Shown one piece after another: positions 25,116 through 32,281 of a stretch of 64,000 nt of DNA; positions within the stretch are counted from its first letter, which is position 1, and each line of letters opens with the position of its first letter. The notes below the pieces were generated by a model, which worked only from the letters and a program-made list of their open reading frames with translations, searched no databases and had not been told where the DNA came from. This stretch comes from JAAXHV01 sp965207165. Its GTDB lineage: Bacteria; Pseudomonadota; Gammaproteobacteria; Eutrophobiales; Eutrophobiaceae. The position numbers and the translations under genes are program-made. The stretch covers positions 3,162,001 through 3,226,000 of the forward strand of contig OZ242265.1 of NCBI GenBank assembly GCA_965207165.1, in the 5' to 3' direction.

Positions 25116-25532
25116 GTGCCGCAACCAGCAACCCTGCTGTGCTTCGACTTCGGAACAAAGAGAATCGGCGTGGCGGTGGGCCAGACGCTGACTGATACGG
25201 CAACACCTGTTGAAATCATCCCGGTCCGCAACGACCGCCCTGATTGGGACCGGATCGGCGCACTTATCCGGCAATGGCAACCCCAGGCGCTCCTCGTGGG
25301 CAATCCGTTGAATATTGACGGCAGCCGCCAGCAACTCACTGAACGAGCCGATAAATTCGCCGGAAAACTGCAGGGGCGTTTCCGGCTCCCCGTGTTGCGC
25401 GCCGATGAACGGCTGTCGACTGTCGAGGCCCGGTCCAGGCAGAGAGGCAAGGAACCCATCGACCATGTTGCGGCGCAGGTAATCCTGGAAGGCTGGCTGC
25501 AACATGTCCGGAACCCGCAGAAAATGCTATAA
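25116..25532 (+). CDS. ruvX: RuvX/YqgF, RNase H-fold nuclease (pre-16S rRNA processing)
   Basis: The 138-aa protein begins with GTG and contains LCFDFGTKRIGVAVGQT (first catalytic Asp), LVGNPLNIDG, the LRADERLSTVEA motif and a terminal DHVAAQVILEGWL with another acidic residue. YqgF is an essential nuclease implicated in maturing the 5' end of 16S rRNA and proposed as a Holliday junction resolvase. It follows algH by 15 bp. Its 3' end contains a TATAAT (25528-25533) that may serve the pyr operon. Confidence 0.94.
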   Translation: MPQPATLLCFDFGTKRIGVAVGQTLTDTATPVEIIPVRNDRPDWDRIGALIRQWQPQALLVGNPLNIDGSRQQLTERADKFAGKLQGRFRLPVLRADERLSTVEARSRQRGKEPIDHVAAQVILEGWLQHVRNPQKML

Positions 25533-25561
25533 TGCCCGCCGCACGAGGTGATCGCTGAGAA

Positions 25562-26071
25562 ATGCCGGAAAATAATATTGATGTCCAGCAGCTTATCCGG
25601 ACTTTGAAATCCGGCCTGGACCAATATTTACAGGAACACGACAGAAACGACCCCTTGTTCGTCGGCATCCATACCGGTGGCGTATGGATAGCGCAACGCT
25701 TGCACAAACTGTTCAGCTCCACCCATCCCCTGGGCGCACTCAATATCGCATTTTACCGGGACGACTTCAGCCGCATCGGCCTGCATCCGCGGGTGACGCC
25801 GTCCAGCCTGCCCTTCGATGTCACCGGCCGTCATGTAATCCTGGTCGATGACGTGCTTTACACGGGCCGTACGGTGCGCGCCGCGATGAACGAATTATTC
25901 GACTACGGCAGAGCGGCGAGCATTTGCCTGGCGGTTCTCGTGGACCGCAGCGGCAGGGAACTGCCCATACGGGCCGACGTAACGGGAAAATCCCTCGCCC
26001 TCAACGCGAACCAGCATATCAAGCTCTCGGGCCCTGATCCCCTGAAACTGGTAGTCAGCACGACAGCATGA
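25562..26071 (+). CDS. pyrR: PyrR, pyrimidine operon regulator / uracil phosphoribosyltransferase homolog
   Basis: The 169-aa type I phosphoribosyltransferase has the PRPP loop VILVDDVLYTGRTVRAA (about residues 93-109) and PyrR blocks (LFVGIHTGGVWIAQRLH; LAVLVDRSGRELPIRADVTGK). In Bacillus it binds RNA attenuators. In Pseudomonas-type pyrRBC' operons its role is less clear. I saw no obvious attenuator in the 29 bp between ruvX and this gene. It overlaps pyrB by 4 bp. Confidence 0.93.
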   Translation: MPENNIDVQQLIRTLKSGLDQYLQEHDRNDPLFVGIHTGGVWIAQRLHKLFSSTHPLGALNIAFYRDDFSRIGLHPRVTPSSLPFDVTGRHVILVDDVLYTGRTVRAAMNELFDYGRAASICLAVLVDRSGRELPIRADVTGKSLALNANQHIKLSGPDPLKLVVSTTA

Positions 26072-27048
26072 CGCCCCATACTATTCAACTGGACCAGCAC
26101 GGGCGCCTCAAGCATTTCCTGACAACGGAAGGACTCAACCGTCAAACCCTGACCAGTATCCTGGATTATGCCGAATCGTTCGCCGGGGTAAGCGGTCGCG
26201 CGGTAAAAAAGGTGCCGTTGTTGCGCGGCAAGACCGTTGCCAACCTGTTCTTTGAATCGAGCACCCGCACCCGAACAACATTCGAGCTGGCAGCCAAGCG
26301 CTTGTCCGCCGACGTATTGAATATCAATATCGCCACGTCGGCCACCAATAAGGGCGAGACGCTGCAGGACACCCTGCATACCCTGGAAGCCATGCATTGC
26401 GACATGTTCGTGGTGCGCCACGGCAACAGCGGGGCCGCGCATTTCATTGCCGGCCAGGTCGCCGAGAACGTCCATGTCATCAACGCGGGGGATGGCCGCC
26501 ACGCCCACCCTACCCAGGCCATGCTCGACATGTTCACCATCCGCAGGCACAAGCCGGATTTTGAATCCCTGCGGGTGGCCATCGTCGGGGACATTGCCCA
26601 CTCCCGGGTGGCCCGTTCGGAAATTCATGCACTCAACATTCTCGGGGTCAGCGATATTCGCGTCATCGCGCCCAAGACCCTGATCCCTCACAATATTGAA
26701 AGCCTGGGGGTACGGGTATTCCATGATTTGACCGAGGGCCTGCAGGATGTTGACGTCATCGCCATGCTGCGGCTGCAGCGGGAACGCATCAAAAATGCCG
26801 TGCTGCCCAGCGAAGAGGAATATTTCCACTGTTTCGGCCTTACCGGGACGCGCCTGCGCGTGGCAAAACCGGACGTGATCGTTATGCACCCCGGTCCGAT
26901 TAACCGGGGAATTGAGATAGACTCGCAGGTTGCCGACGGCGACAGGTCGGTTATCCTGCAACAGGTCAGCCACGGCATAGCCATACGCATGGCTGTCATG
27001 GCCATGGTCATGGGCGCCGCGCCCGATATTTCAGGGGGCGACAACTGA
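26068..27048 (+). CDS. pyrB: Aspartate carbamoyltransferase catalytic subunit
   Basis: The 326-aa protein contains the carbamoyl-phosphate site FFESSTRTRTTFELAAKRL (about residues 62-80), VVRHGNSGAAH, NAGDGRHAHPTQAMLDMFTI and the C-terminal MHPGPINRGIEIDSQV. It commits carbamoyl phosphate to pyrimidine synthesis. There is no pyrI regulatory gene. Its end overlaps pyrC' by one base. In Pseudomonas-type enzymes PyrB forms a dodecamer with an inactive PyrC', which fits the next gene. Confidence 0.96.
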   Translation: MTPHTIQLDQHGRLKHFLTTEGLNRQTLTSILDYAESFAGVSGRAVKKVPLLRGKTVANLFFESSTRTRTTFELAAKRLSADVLNINIATSATNKGETLQDTLHTLEAMHCDMFVVRHGNSGAAHFIAGQVAENVHVINAGDGRHAHPTQAMLDMFTIRRHKPDFESLRVAIVGDIAHSRVARSEIHALNILGVSDIRVIAPKTLIPHNIESLGVRVFHDLTEGLQDVDVIAMLRLQRERIKNAVLPSEEEYFHCFGLTGTRLRVAKPDVIVMHPGPINRGIEIDSQVADGDRSVILQQVSHGIAIRMAVMAMVMGAAPDISGGDN

Positions 27049-28325
27049 TGCGCATTGCCATCAGCAACGGTCACCTGGTCTGCCCCGGGCAACGGCTTGA
27101 CGGGCCGGGCAACCTGTATATCGCAGACGGCAGGATCGTCTCTGCCGGCGCGCACCCGGACGGCTTCGCCGCTGACCTTGAAATAGCGCTGGACGGCCAG
27201 TACGTCTGCCCGGGGATAGTCGACCTGAGCGTACACACCCGCGAGCCAGGATTCGAGCACAAGGCCACCATAGCATCAGAGACCGCTGCCGCGGTCCGCG
27301 CCGGGGTAACCAGCATGGTGTGCCCGCCGGATACCCGTCCCGTAACGGACACGCCTGCAGTCGTCGAGCTTATCCACCAGCGCCGGCAGCGGCTTGACAA
27401 GACGCGCATCTACCCGCTCGGCGCGCTGACCAAGGGCCTGGATGGACAACAATTAACGGAAGTGGCCGCCCTCAAGCGCGCCGGTTGCGTCGGCCTGTCG
27501 AACGTCGATAAGCCGATCGTTGACACGGAAGTGCTGCGCCGCGCGTTTGAATACGCGGCCGGTTTTGACCTGCCCGTTTTCATCCACCCGGAAGACCATT
27601 ACCTGAAGAACCAGGGTGTCATGCACGAGGGCAAAATCAGTACCCGCCTGGGCTTGCCCGGGATTCCGGAGACCGCAGAGACCATCGCCATCAGCCGCGC
27701 CCTGTTATTGATCGAGCAGACCGGGGTAACGGCACATTTCTGCCGTTTATCCTGCGCGCGCAGCGTGGAACTCGTTGCGATGGCCAAACAACAGGGCCTG
27801 CCGGTCACGGCGGATGTCGGCATCTGTTACCTGTACCTCACGGAACTCAATGTAGACGGGTTCAATTCCCAATGCCGCCTGTGGCCGCCGCTGCGCGCCG
27901 ACCGCGACAGGCTGGCGCTGCTGGACGGGTTGATGTCGGGCGTCATCGACGCGGTCTGCTCGGACCATCAGCCCCATGATGAAGATGCCAAGGCCGTGCC
28001 TTTCAGCAGGGCCGAGCCCGGCGCATCAACGCTGGAAGTCCTGGCGCCGCTGGCCTTTAACCTGGTTGCCACCCGCGGCTTCAAGCTGGAACAGGTGGTA
28101 CGTTCCCTCTGCACAAGGCCTGCCTCCATTATCGGTATAACTGCGGGGACCCTGGCTGAGGGCGCGCCTGCCGACCTGTTCATATTCGATGACAACCGGC
28201 AGTGGACGGTCGCGGCGGAGAAACTGGCCAGCGCCGGGAAAAACACGCCTTTCGACGACTGGGAGATGAACGGCAAGGTCACCCATACGATTGTCGACGG
28301 CAAGCCGGCGTTCCAGGACAACTAA
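27048..28325 (+). CDS. pyrC': Dihydroorotase-like protein PyrC' (probably catalytically inactive)
   Basis: The 425-aa amidohydrolase resembles type I dihydroorotases along its length (REPGFEHKATIASETAAA, FIHPEDH, CSDHQPHDEDAK, EPGAS). The first metal motif, normally D-x-H-x-H, reads D59-L-S61-V-H63: the first histidine is serine. Loss of a metal ligand in an operon directly behind pyrB matches the Pseudomonas PyrC' pseudo-dihydroorotases, which support assembly of aspartate transcarbamoylase. I therefore expect an active dihydroorotase elsewhere in the genome. Translation is coupled to pyrB (TGATG junction). Confidence 0.9.
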   Translation: MRIAISNGHLVCPGQRLDGPGNLYIADGRIVSAGAHPDGFAADLEIALDGQYVCPGIVDLSVHTREPGFEHKATIASETAAAVRAGVTSMVCPPDTRPVTDTPAVVELIHQRRQRLDKTRIYPLGALTKGLDGQQLTEVAALKRAGCVGLSNVDKPIVDTEVLRRAFEYAAGFDLPVFIHPEDHYLKNQGVMHEGKISTRLGLPGIPETAETIAISRALLLIEQTGVTAHFCRLSCARSVELVAMAKQQGLPVTADVGICYLYLTELNVDGFNSQCRLWPPLRADRDRLALLDGLMSGVIDAVCSDHQPHDEDAKAVPFSRAEPGASTLEVLAPLAFNLVATRGFKLEQVVRSLCTRPASIIGITAGTLAEGAPADLFIFDDNRQWTVAAEKLASAGKNTPFDDWEMNGKVTHTIVDGKPAFQDN

Positions 28326-28328
28326 ACC

Positions 28329-29207
28329 GTGCCCCACCCGCACACCCGCGACACGATCTTTGTCGAAGACGCCGCGGTCCAGCAACAGCAGGCCCTGGCC
28401 GCCGGCCAGTATCTCCTGCGCCTGGCAGCGCCCGCTACTGCCGAGCGCGCCTTGCCCGGCAGTTTTATCCACCTGCGCTGCCACGAAGACCTGCCCATGC
28501 GCCGGCCGATGTCGATCATGCGGGCAGACCCCGGCGCCGGCTGGATTGATATCCTGTACAAGGTCCACGGGCAGGGTACGGATAAACTTGCCCGGGCGGG
28601 AAACGGTGACACCATTAACCTGCTGGGCCCCATCGGCAAGCCGTTCAAACTGCAGGGTTACCGGAATATCCCTTTGCTCATAGGCGGCGGTGTGGGCATA
28701 CCGCCCATGGTGTTCCTTGCCGAACACATGTTGAAACAGACCGGTACCGTGACGCCTTTTGCCATCCTGGGTTCCGAGATCCCATTTCCATTTAACCCGA
28801 GGCCCTCAAAGATCATGGTTGAAGGAATCCCCGACGCTGCCATCGCCTGCATGCCCCTGCTGGAAGACTGGGGCATTGCCAGCCGCCTCACCAGCAGGCA
28901 GGGCTATGCCGGTTGTTATGACGGCTTCGTGACCGACCTGGCCCGCCATTGGCTGTCAGGGCTTGATCAGGAACAACGCCAGCAGGTGGAGATATTCAGT
29001 TGCGGTCCCACGCCCATGCTACGGGCCGTTGCTGCCCTGGCCGGGGAATTTTCCCTGCCCTGCCAGGTTTCACTGGAAGAATACATGGCCTGCGCGGTAG
29101 GGGGTTGTGCGGGCTGCACGGTGCCCGTTTATAAAAACGGGGCGGCCTCCATGCAACGGGTCTGCGTGGACGGCCCGGTGTTCCAGGCCGATGAAGTGTT
29201 TCCTTAA
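28329..29207 (+). CDS. pyrK: PyrK-type dihydroorotate dehydrogenase electron-transfer subunit
   Basis: The 292-aa protein has a ferredoxin-reductase layout: an FAD-binding barrel with LPMRRPMSIMRAD, a nucleotide domain (LIGGGVGIPPMVFLAEHM; SCGPTPMLRAVAAL) and a C-terminal 2Fe-2S segment EEYMACAVGGCAGCTVPV...RVCVDGP with four cysteines. These are the features of PyrK, which links class 1B dihydroorotate dehydrogenase to NAD. It starts at GTG three bases after pyrC' and closes the operon. No pyrD is adjacent, which is unusual for PyrK. An alternative partner enzyme is possible. Confidence 0.88.
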   Translation: MPHPHTRDTIFVEDAAVQQQQALAAGQYLLRLAAPATAERALPGSFIHLRCHEDLPMRRPMSIMRADPGAGWIDILYKVHGQGTDKLARAGNGDTINLLGPIGKPFKLQGYRNIPLLIGGGVGIPPMVFLAEHMLKQTGTVTPFAILGSEIPFPFNPRPSKIMVEGIPDAAIACMPLLEDWGIASRLTSRQGYAGCYDGFVTDLARHWLSGLDQEQRQQVEIFSCGPTPMLRAVAALAGEFSLPCQVSLEEYMACAVGGCAGCTVPVYKNGAASMQRVCVDGPVFQADEVFP

Positions 29208-29241
29208 CCCTGGGAAAAAAGACCAGCCAAGGCCGTGTTAC

Positions 29242-29258
29242 CCGCCAGGAAATGGCGG
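29242..29258 (+). terminator. Weak hairpin at end of pyr operon
   Basis: CCGCCA (29242-29247) and TGGCGG (29253-29258) form a 6-bp stem with a 5-base loop, followed by TTTAAT. It lies 35 bp after the pyrK stop and may end the pyr transcript before the pqqA region. Confidence 0.45.
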
Positions 29259-29272
29259 TTTAATGGTTGGCA

Positions 29273-29302
29273 ACAACCAGAATTTTGAATAATTACAACC
29301 AG
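29273..29302 (+). promoter_or_regulatory. Direct repeat ACAACCAG, possible activator sites for the sigma-54 promoter
   Basis: ACAACCAG occurs at 29273-29280 and again at 29295-29302, a spacing of 22 bp or about two helical turns. A small inverted repeat GGTTG-N4-CAACC (29265-29278) overlaps the first copy. They lie about 110-140 bp upstream of the -24/-12 promoter, where enhancer-binding proteins usually bind. Function is inference. Confidence 0.4.
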
Positions 29303-29408
29303 TTTTATGAACCATGCCGGAACCACATACATTTGTCCTTTACCTGCATGACGGTATAACTCATTGATAAATAGAGATAAATAAGGAATTATAAAAATTG
29401 CACCGATT

Positions 29409-29425
29409 CTGGCACGGAACCTGCA
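29409..29425 (+). promoter_or_regulatory. Sigma-54 (RpoN) -24/-12 promoter upstream of pqqA
   Basis: CTGGCACG-GAAC-CTGCA matches the consensus YTGGCACGRNNNTTGCW at every defined position but one. The invariant GG (29411-29412) and GC (29423-29424) are separated by exactly 10 bases. The expected start site is near 29435, leaving a leader of about 45 nt before pqqA. No sigma-70 promoter of similar quality is visible here. Confidence 0.82.
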
Positions 29426-29480
29426 TTATTTAAAGCAACAAAGTTTTAACCCTTAATATCAACCAATTGGAGAAAGTAAA

Positions 29481-29555
29481 ATGAACTGGCAAACTCCTGA
29501 ATACAGCGACATCCGCTTCGGTTTCGAAGTTACGATGTACATCAACAACAAGTAA
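29481..29555 (+). CDS. pqqA: PqqA, ribosomally made precursor peptide of pyrroloquinoline quinone
   Basis: The gene encodes 24 residues beginning MNWQTPEYSDIRFG and ending FEVTMYINNK. Glu16 and Tyr20, spaced E-x3-Y, are the residues that PqqE cross-links to build PQQ. The flanks (W-x-x-P-x-Y-x-D-I-R, G-F-E-V-T-M-Y) follow the PqqA consensus closely. A GGAG site (29469-29472) lies at good spacing. The gene stands alone: a sigma-54 promoter precedes it, an intrinsic terminator follows 25 bp after its stop, and no pqqB-E genes lie in the window. It may be an extra copy that boosts precursor supply, or a stray copy of a cluster elsewhere. Confidence 0.9.
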   Translation: MNWQTPEYSDIRFGFEVTMYINNK

Positions 29556-29575
29556 TTAATAATTACAAGTTGCAT

Positions 29576-29602
29576 AAAAAAGGGTCCTCTGGACCCTTTT
29601 TT
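29576..29602. terminator. Rho-independent terminator behind pqqA
   Basis: A7-bp stem, AGGGTCC (29581-29587) with GGACCCT (29591-29597) and loop TCT, is flanked by an A-run on the left and a T-run on the right. It can therefore stop transcription from both directions: pqqA from the left and the minus-strand nuclease-like operon from the right. Confidence 0.92.
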
Positions 29603-29695
29603 ATTGCCTGCAATTCCGAAAAACTGCGTGGGCCGGATAAAATCCACCCGCACGTCGTTCTCATACGCAACCTCAAATCAATTTTTCTCCATAGG

Positions 29696-30625
29696 TTAAG
29701 AGGCTTTAGGATTATTACGGCAGTATATATACTCACTGAAGAGTTCTTTTGCCTTTTCTATCGTGTGAATTCCCTGGTCATACAGGCCGTATCCGAGAAA
29801 AGAGGCTGTGGCGATACGCAGATCTATATGAGGGCTTTCAGGAAGCTCCTCAAGCAACTTACCGAGTGCTGATTTCTCAGGATCGTGGTTAGCCAACACA
29901 AGCAGGAGGATAGGTTTTTCGTTACTGAAACAATTTAAATCCCTTTCACACTTGATAAGCCCTAAATTCCGTTTCTGGTTAAAAACATCTCTCATATCTT
30001 CCTTCAAGTCTTGCACGTTTTTTGAGTCAGACAAATAGTTGTTGATATCTTCAATGTGTTTGTGTATTCCAGAGTTGCCTCCAAGCGCTCCATCCCCATG
30101 TTTCTTTTCAATAAGTACCAGGCGATGATTGTCCTGATTCTTGCGTGCTGCTGTCGTCGATGGCCAATGTACTGCAATCATGTCGAACCGCGCATTCGAG
30201 CTGGCATATTCTATGTCGCAAATGTAGTAGTCCGTGTCATTTGCGATAGAGCCGAAGTTGTTGTCTCGCACGAGAAGTTGCTGAAACTCGCACTCGTCAT
30301 TTGAATGCTTACCGAAATAACGATCTATAGCATGTTTTAATTCGGGCGACACTTCCAGCCATTTGTCAACATCCTCAAGTTTTTGAATGTGGGCTGGCAG
30401 TAGGCAGACCTTTTTTCCACATTTGAAATAACTCTCAGTGAAGCTTGATGTGTAACCATGATCATTCTGTGTGATCTTCATCAGACTCCCGCCACGATAG
30501 TAAATGTTGATGGAGTCTCCCCTTAATTCAAGACACAAAGTCGTATCGGATATAACCGCGTCTAACAGTGGTCTGAGGACACCGCTTTTTAAATCATCAA
30601 GAAATTTGTCATCCAGGCTACGCAT
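29696..30625 (-). CDS. Uncharacterised protein with a PD-(D/E)XK nuclease signature
   Basis: The 309-aa soluble protein is not one I recognise as a named family. Residues 136-190 have the pattern of a PD-(D/E)XK nuclease core: CDIEYASSNARFDMIAV with Asp148 at the end of one strand, then HRLVLIEKKHGDGALGG with Glu173-x-Lys175 on the next, followed by GIHKHIEDINNYL, a likely core helix. The N-terminal 130 residues and C-terminal 100 have no motif I can name. A GAGGAGA site precedes the ATG. It is the last gene of a tight three-gene operon and is distinctly AT-rich relative to the chromosome, suggesting transfer. A restriction-like or defence role is inference. Confidence 0.72.
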   Translation of the reverse strand: MRSLDDKFLDDLKSGVLRPLLDAVISDTTLCLELRGDSINIYYRGGSLMKITQNDHGYTSSFTESYFKCGKKVCLLPAHIQKLEDVDKWLEVSPELKHAIDRYFGKHSNDECEFQQLLVRDNNFGSIANDTDYYICDIEYASSNARFDMIAVHWPSTTAARKNQDNHRLVLIEKKHGDGALGGNSGIHKHIEDINNYLSDSKNVQDLKEDMRDVFNQKRNLGLIKCERDLNCFSNEKPILLLVLANHDPEKSALGKLLEELPESPHIDLRIATASFLGYGLYDQGIHTIEKAKELFSEYIYCRNNPKAS

Positions 30626-30646
30626 TTTTATCTCCTCGGTCAGGGT

Positions 30647-31894
30647 TTAGGCTTCCCACCAGACGCCGTCCTGCTGCTGGACGACGTTATCGAAAAACTC
30701 TCCGAAACGGCCTGTCTCAAAAGAGTGTATGGGTATTAGCCGGCGTGGGTCAAGGGCGCCGGCAAAGCGTTTCAGGTCGGCTACTGAAGCGTGACCGGAC
30801 GTGTGAATGACCTGCATGGGGATATTATTTTCCTCAAGCCACAATCTCGCACTTCGCGTGCTTCGCCTTTTCAGGTAGCCTTCCCACATCGAATAACTGA
30901 GCGAAGCGCCGTCGAGCACCGAGTTAACCCCTTTATCACGTATCATCACGGGGCGGAACAGCATGACGGCTTGTGTACTCAAATCGGGCAGGTGTTTACG
31001 GAATATGCGATTCGCCTTATGCCGCCCGAGGTCATCGAACAGCTTGTTATTTTTGATTTGCACCCGCTGGCCCTGCGGAACGTAAAGCTTCACGTCTTTC
31101 CATCCGGACTGCGGGATATAGTCATTGCCTGTCGCTTCGAGGATGACTGCAGTGTAGAGATCGATGACAAGCACGCGGCCGGAGCGCTTGGCCGCTCGGA
31201 ATATGGTGACCGTACGGTCGATATTTTGGGCCGAAGTCCAGACAAAGTGAATGCCTTTCGTCTCCTTGATTGCCCGAACGAATTCTTGTTCGAGGGCGGT
31301 CTCGGTGACAAATCCTTCGCTGGTTCCCGCACGCCCAAGCGTCGTCCCTTCCATCATGAGAACATCAACGTCCTCCGGAGGTGACTTTACTATCGACTCG
31401 AACAGGCTCTTCTTGCGTCCATGTCCGCGAAAATCACCTGAGTAGAAGACCCGTTTGCCGTCCGCCTCAATGAGTAAGGAATAGGCGTCGAACGCACTGT
31501 GATCGACCAGATAGGGTGTTATGCGAAACGGCCCTATCTCCAGGTGTTCTCCCTGCTTGATGAAACGCGGTTTGTCGAAGGCGTGACCGTTGCGGAAATA
31601 CGGGCTTGCTGCCTTCAGAATGTTGTGCGCGTCCTCACCGATATAGACCGGCACCTCCGGGCGGATATGCCGGGCCAACCCGTAGTGGTCCAAGTGTGGA
31701 TGCGAAATGACAACGCCTAATAGACTGTCGTCATTATCCCGGAACCCTGGGACTTGTGGAAGCAGGCTTTGATGCCCCTCATCAGGCGCATCAAGAGGCA
31801 GGCCAACATCCAGGGCGAGGCGTTTCCTCTGCGCCTCAACCTCGATGCATGTGCCGCCGATCTCCTTCGTTCCCCGATGTATACGGATTTTCAT
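30647..31894 (-). CDS. Metallo-beta-lactamase/beta-CASP hydrolase, RNase J-like
   Basis: The 415-aa protein has the metallo-beta-lactamase zinc motif SHPHLDH (His65, His67, Asp69, His70), a further His in VDHSAFD (132) and Asp154 in YSGDFRGHG. After MMEGTTLGR come a beta-CASP-like segment (IHFVWTSAQNIDRTVTIFRAAKRSGRVLVID) and the C-terminal HTSGHASVADLKRF, which parallels the HxSGHA motif of RNase J. It likely cleaves RNA or DNA phosphodiesters with zinc. It is shorter than housekeeping RNase J (about 550 aa) and lacks an obvious C-terminal domain. The start has a GAGGTG site. The upstream small gene ends 33 bp before it and the nuclease-like gene starts 21 bp after it. Confidence 0.82.
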   Translation of the reverse strand: MKIRIHRGTKEIGGTCIEVEAQRKRLALDVGLPLDAPDEGHQSLLPQVPGFRDNDDSLLGVVISHPHLDHYGLARHIRPEVPVYIGEDAHNILKAASPYFRNGHAFDKPRFIKQGEHLEIGPFRITPYLVDHSAFDAYSLLIEADGKRVFYSGDFRGHGRKKSLFESIVKSPPEDVDVLMMEGTTLGRAGTSEGFVTETALEQEFVRAIKETKGIHFVWTSAQNIDRTVTIFRAAKRSGRVLVIDLYTAVILEATGNDYIPQSGWKDVKLYVPQGQRVQIKNNKLFDDLGRHKANRIFRKHLPDLSTQAVMLFRPVMIRDKGVNSVLDGASLSYSMWEGYLKRRSTRSARLWLEENNIPMQVIHTSGHASVADLKRFAGALDPRRLIPIHSFETGRFGEFFDNVVQQQDGVWWEA

Positions 31895-31927
31895 ATGTCA
31901 CCACCTCTTGTGTTTTGGAACACTTGC

Positions 31928-32281
31928 CTACGCCTTATGATTGTCACAGTAAAGACCTCTTATTTTCGTAAATGCGTTTATCATAGCCTCTTCATCACCA
32001 CATCCCGTTGCAGTTATACCCGCTACCTTGACACTGATCAGTTTCAGTGTTCCAGTTTCCAAATCAACTAAAGCATCTCTTAAATGACCCACATTCCTGG
32101 TATTTGGAATCCATAGCGCCGTCCTCTTTTGATGCTCATTCAACGACCTGTATAGGAAGATTTTGTCCAGTACAGGACAATAGTACCTATCCCTGGAATT
32201 AGGATGCTCCGGTTGCAAACCCATCTCGTTAATCCAATAAAGCGTTTTTACTATTTCATTCTTCAGATTTTGTGTGTCCAT
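31928..32281 (-). CDS. Small uncharacterised protein, first gene of the AT-rich operon
   Basis: The protein is 117 aa from the ATG at 32281, which has a GGAG site at proper spacing. An in-frame GTG at 32302 would give 124 aa but lacks one. I recognise no family. It begins with a helical stretch (NLKNEIVKTLYWINEMG) and continues with PNSRDRYYCPVLDKIFLYRSLNEHQKR, LWIPNTRNVGHLRDALVDL and a C-terminal part with Cys-Gly-Asp-Glu-Glu. There is no membrane segment. Position as promoter-proximal gene of the operon suggests a sensor, regulator or small partner of the two hydrolase-like proteins. That is inference. Confidence 0.68.
   Translation of the reverse strand: MDTQNLKNEIVKTLYWINEMGLQPEHPNSRDRYYCPVLDKIFLYRSLNEHQKRTALWIPNTRNVGHLRDALVDLETGTLKLISVKVAGITATGCGDEEAMINAFTKIRGLYCDNHKA

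Noticed and set aside
25903..26973. 356-aa antisense frame across pyrB
   Set aside because: pyrB is unambiguous on the plus strand; the antisense product has no motif.
30647..31894. Metallo-beta-lactamase protein as PqqB next to pqqA
   Set aside because: It has beta-CASP/RNase J features (HTSGHA, TSAQNIDR), is longer than PqqB, lies on the opposite strand and is separated by a terminator.
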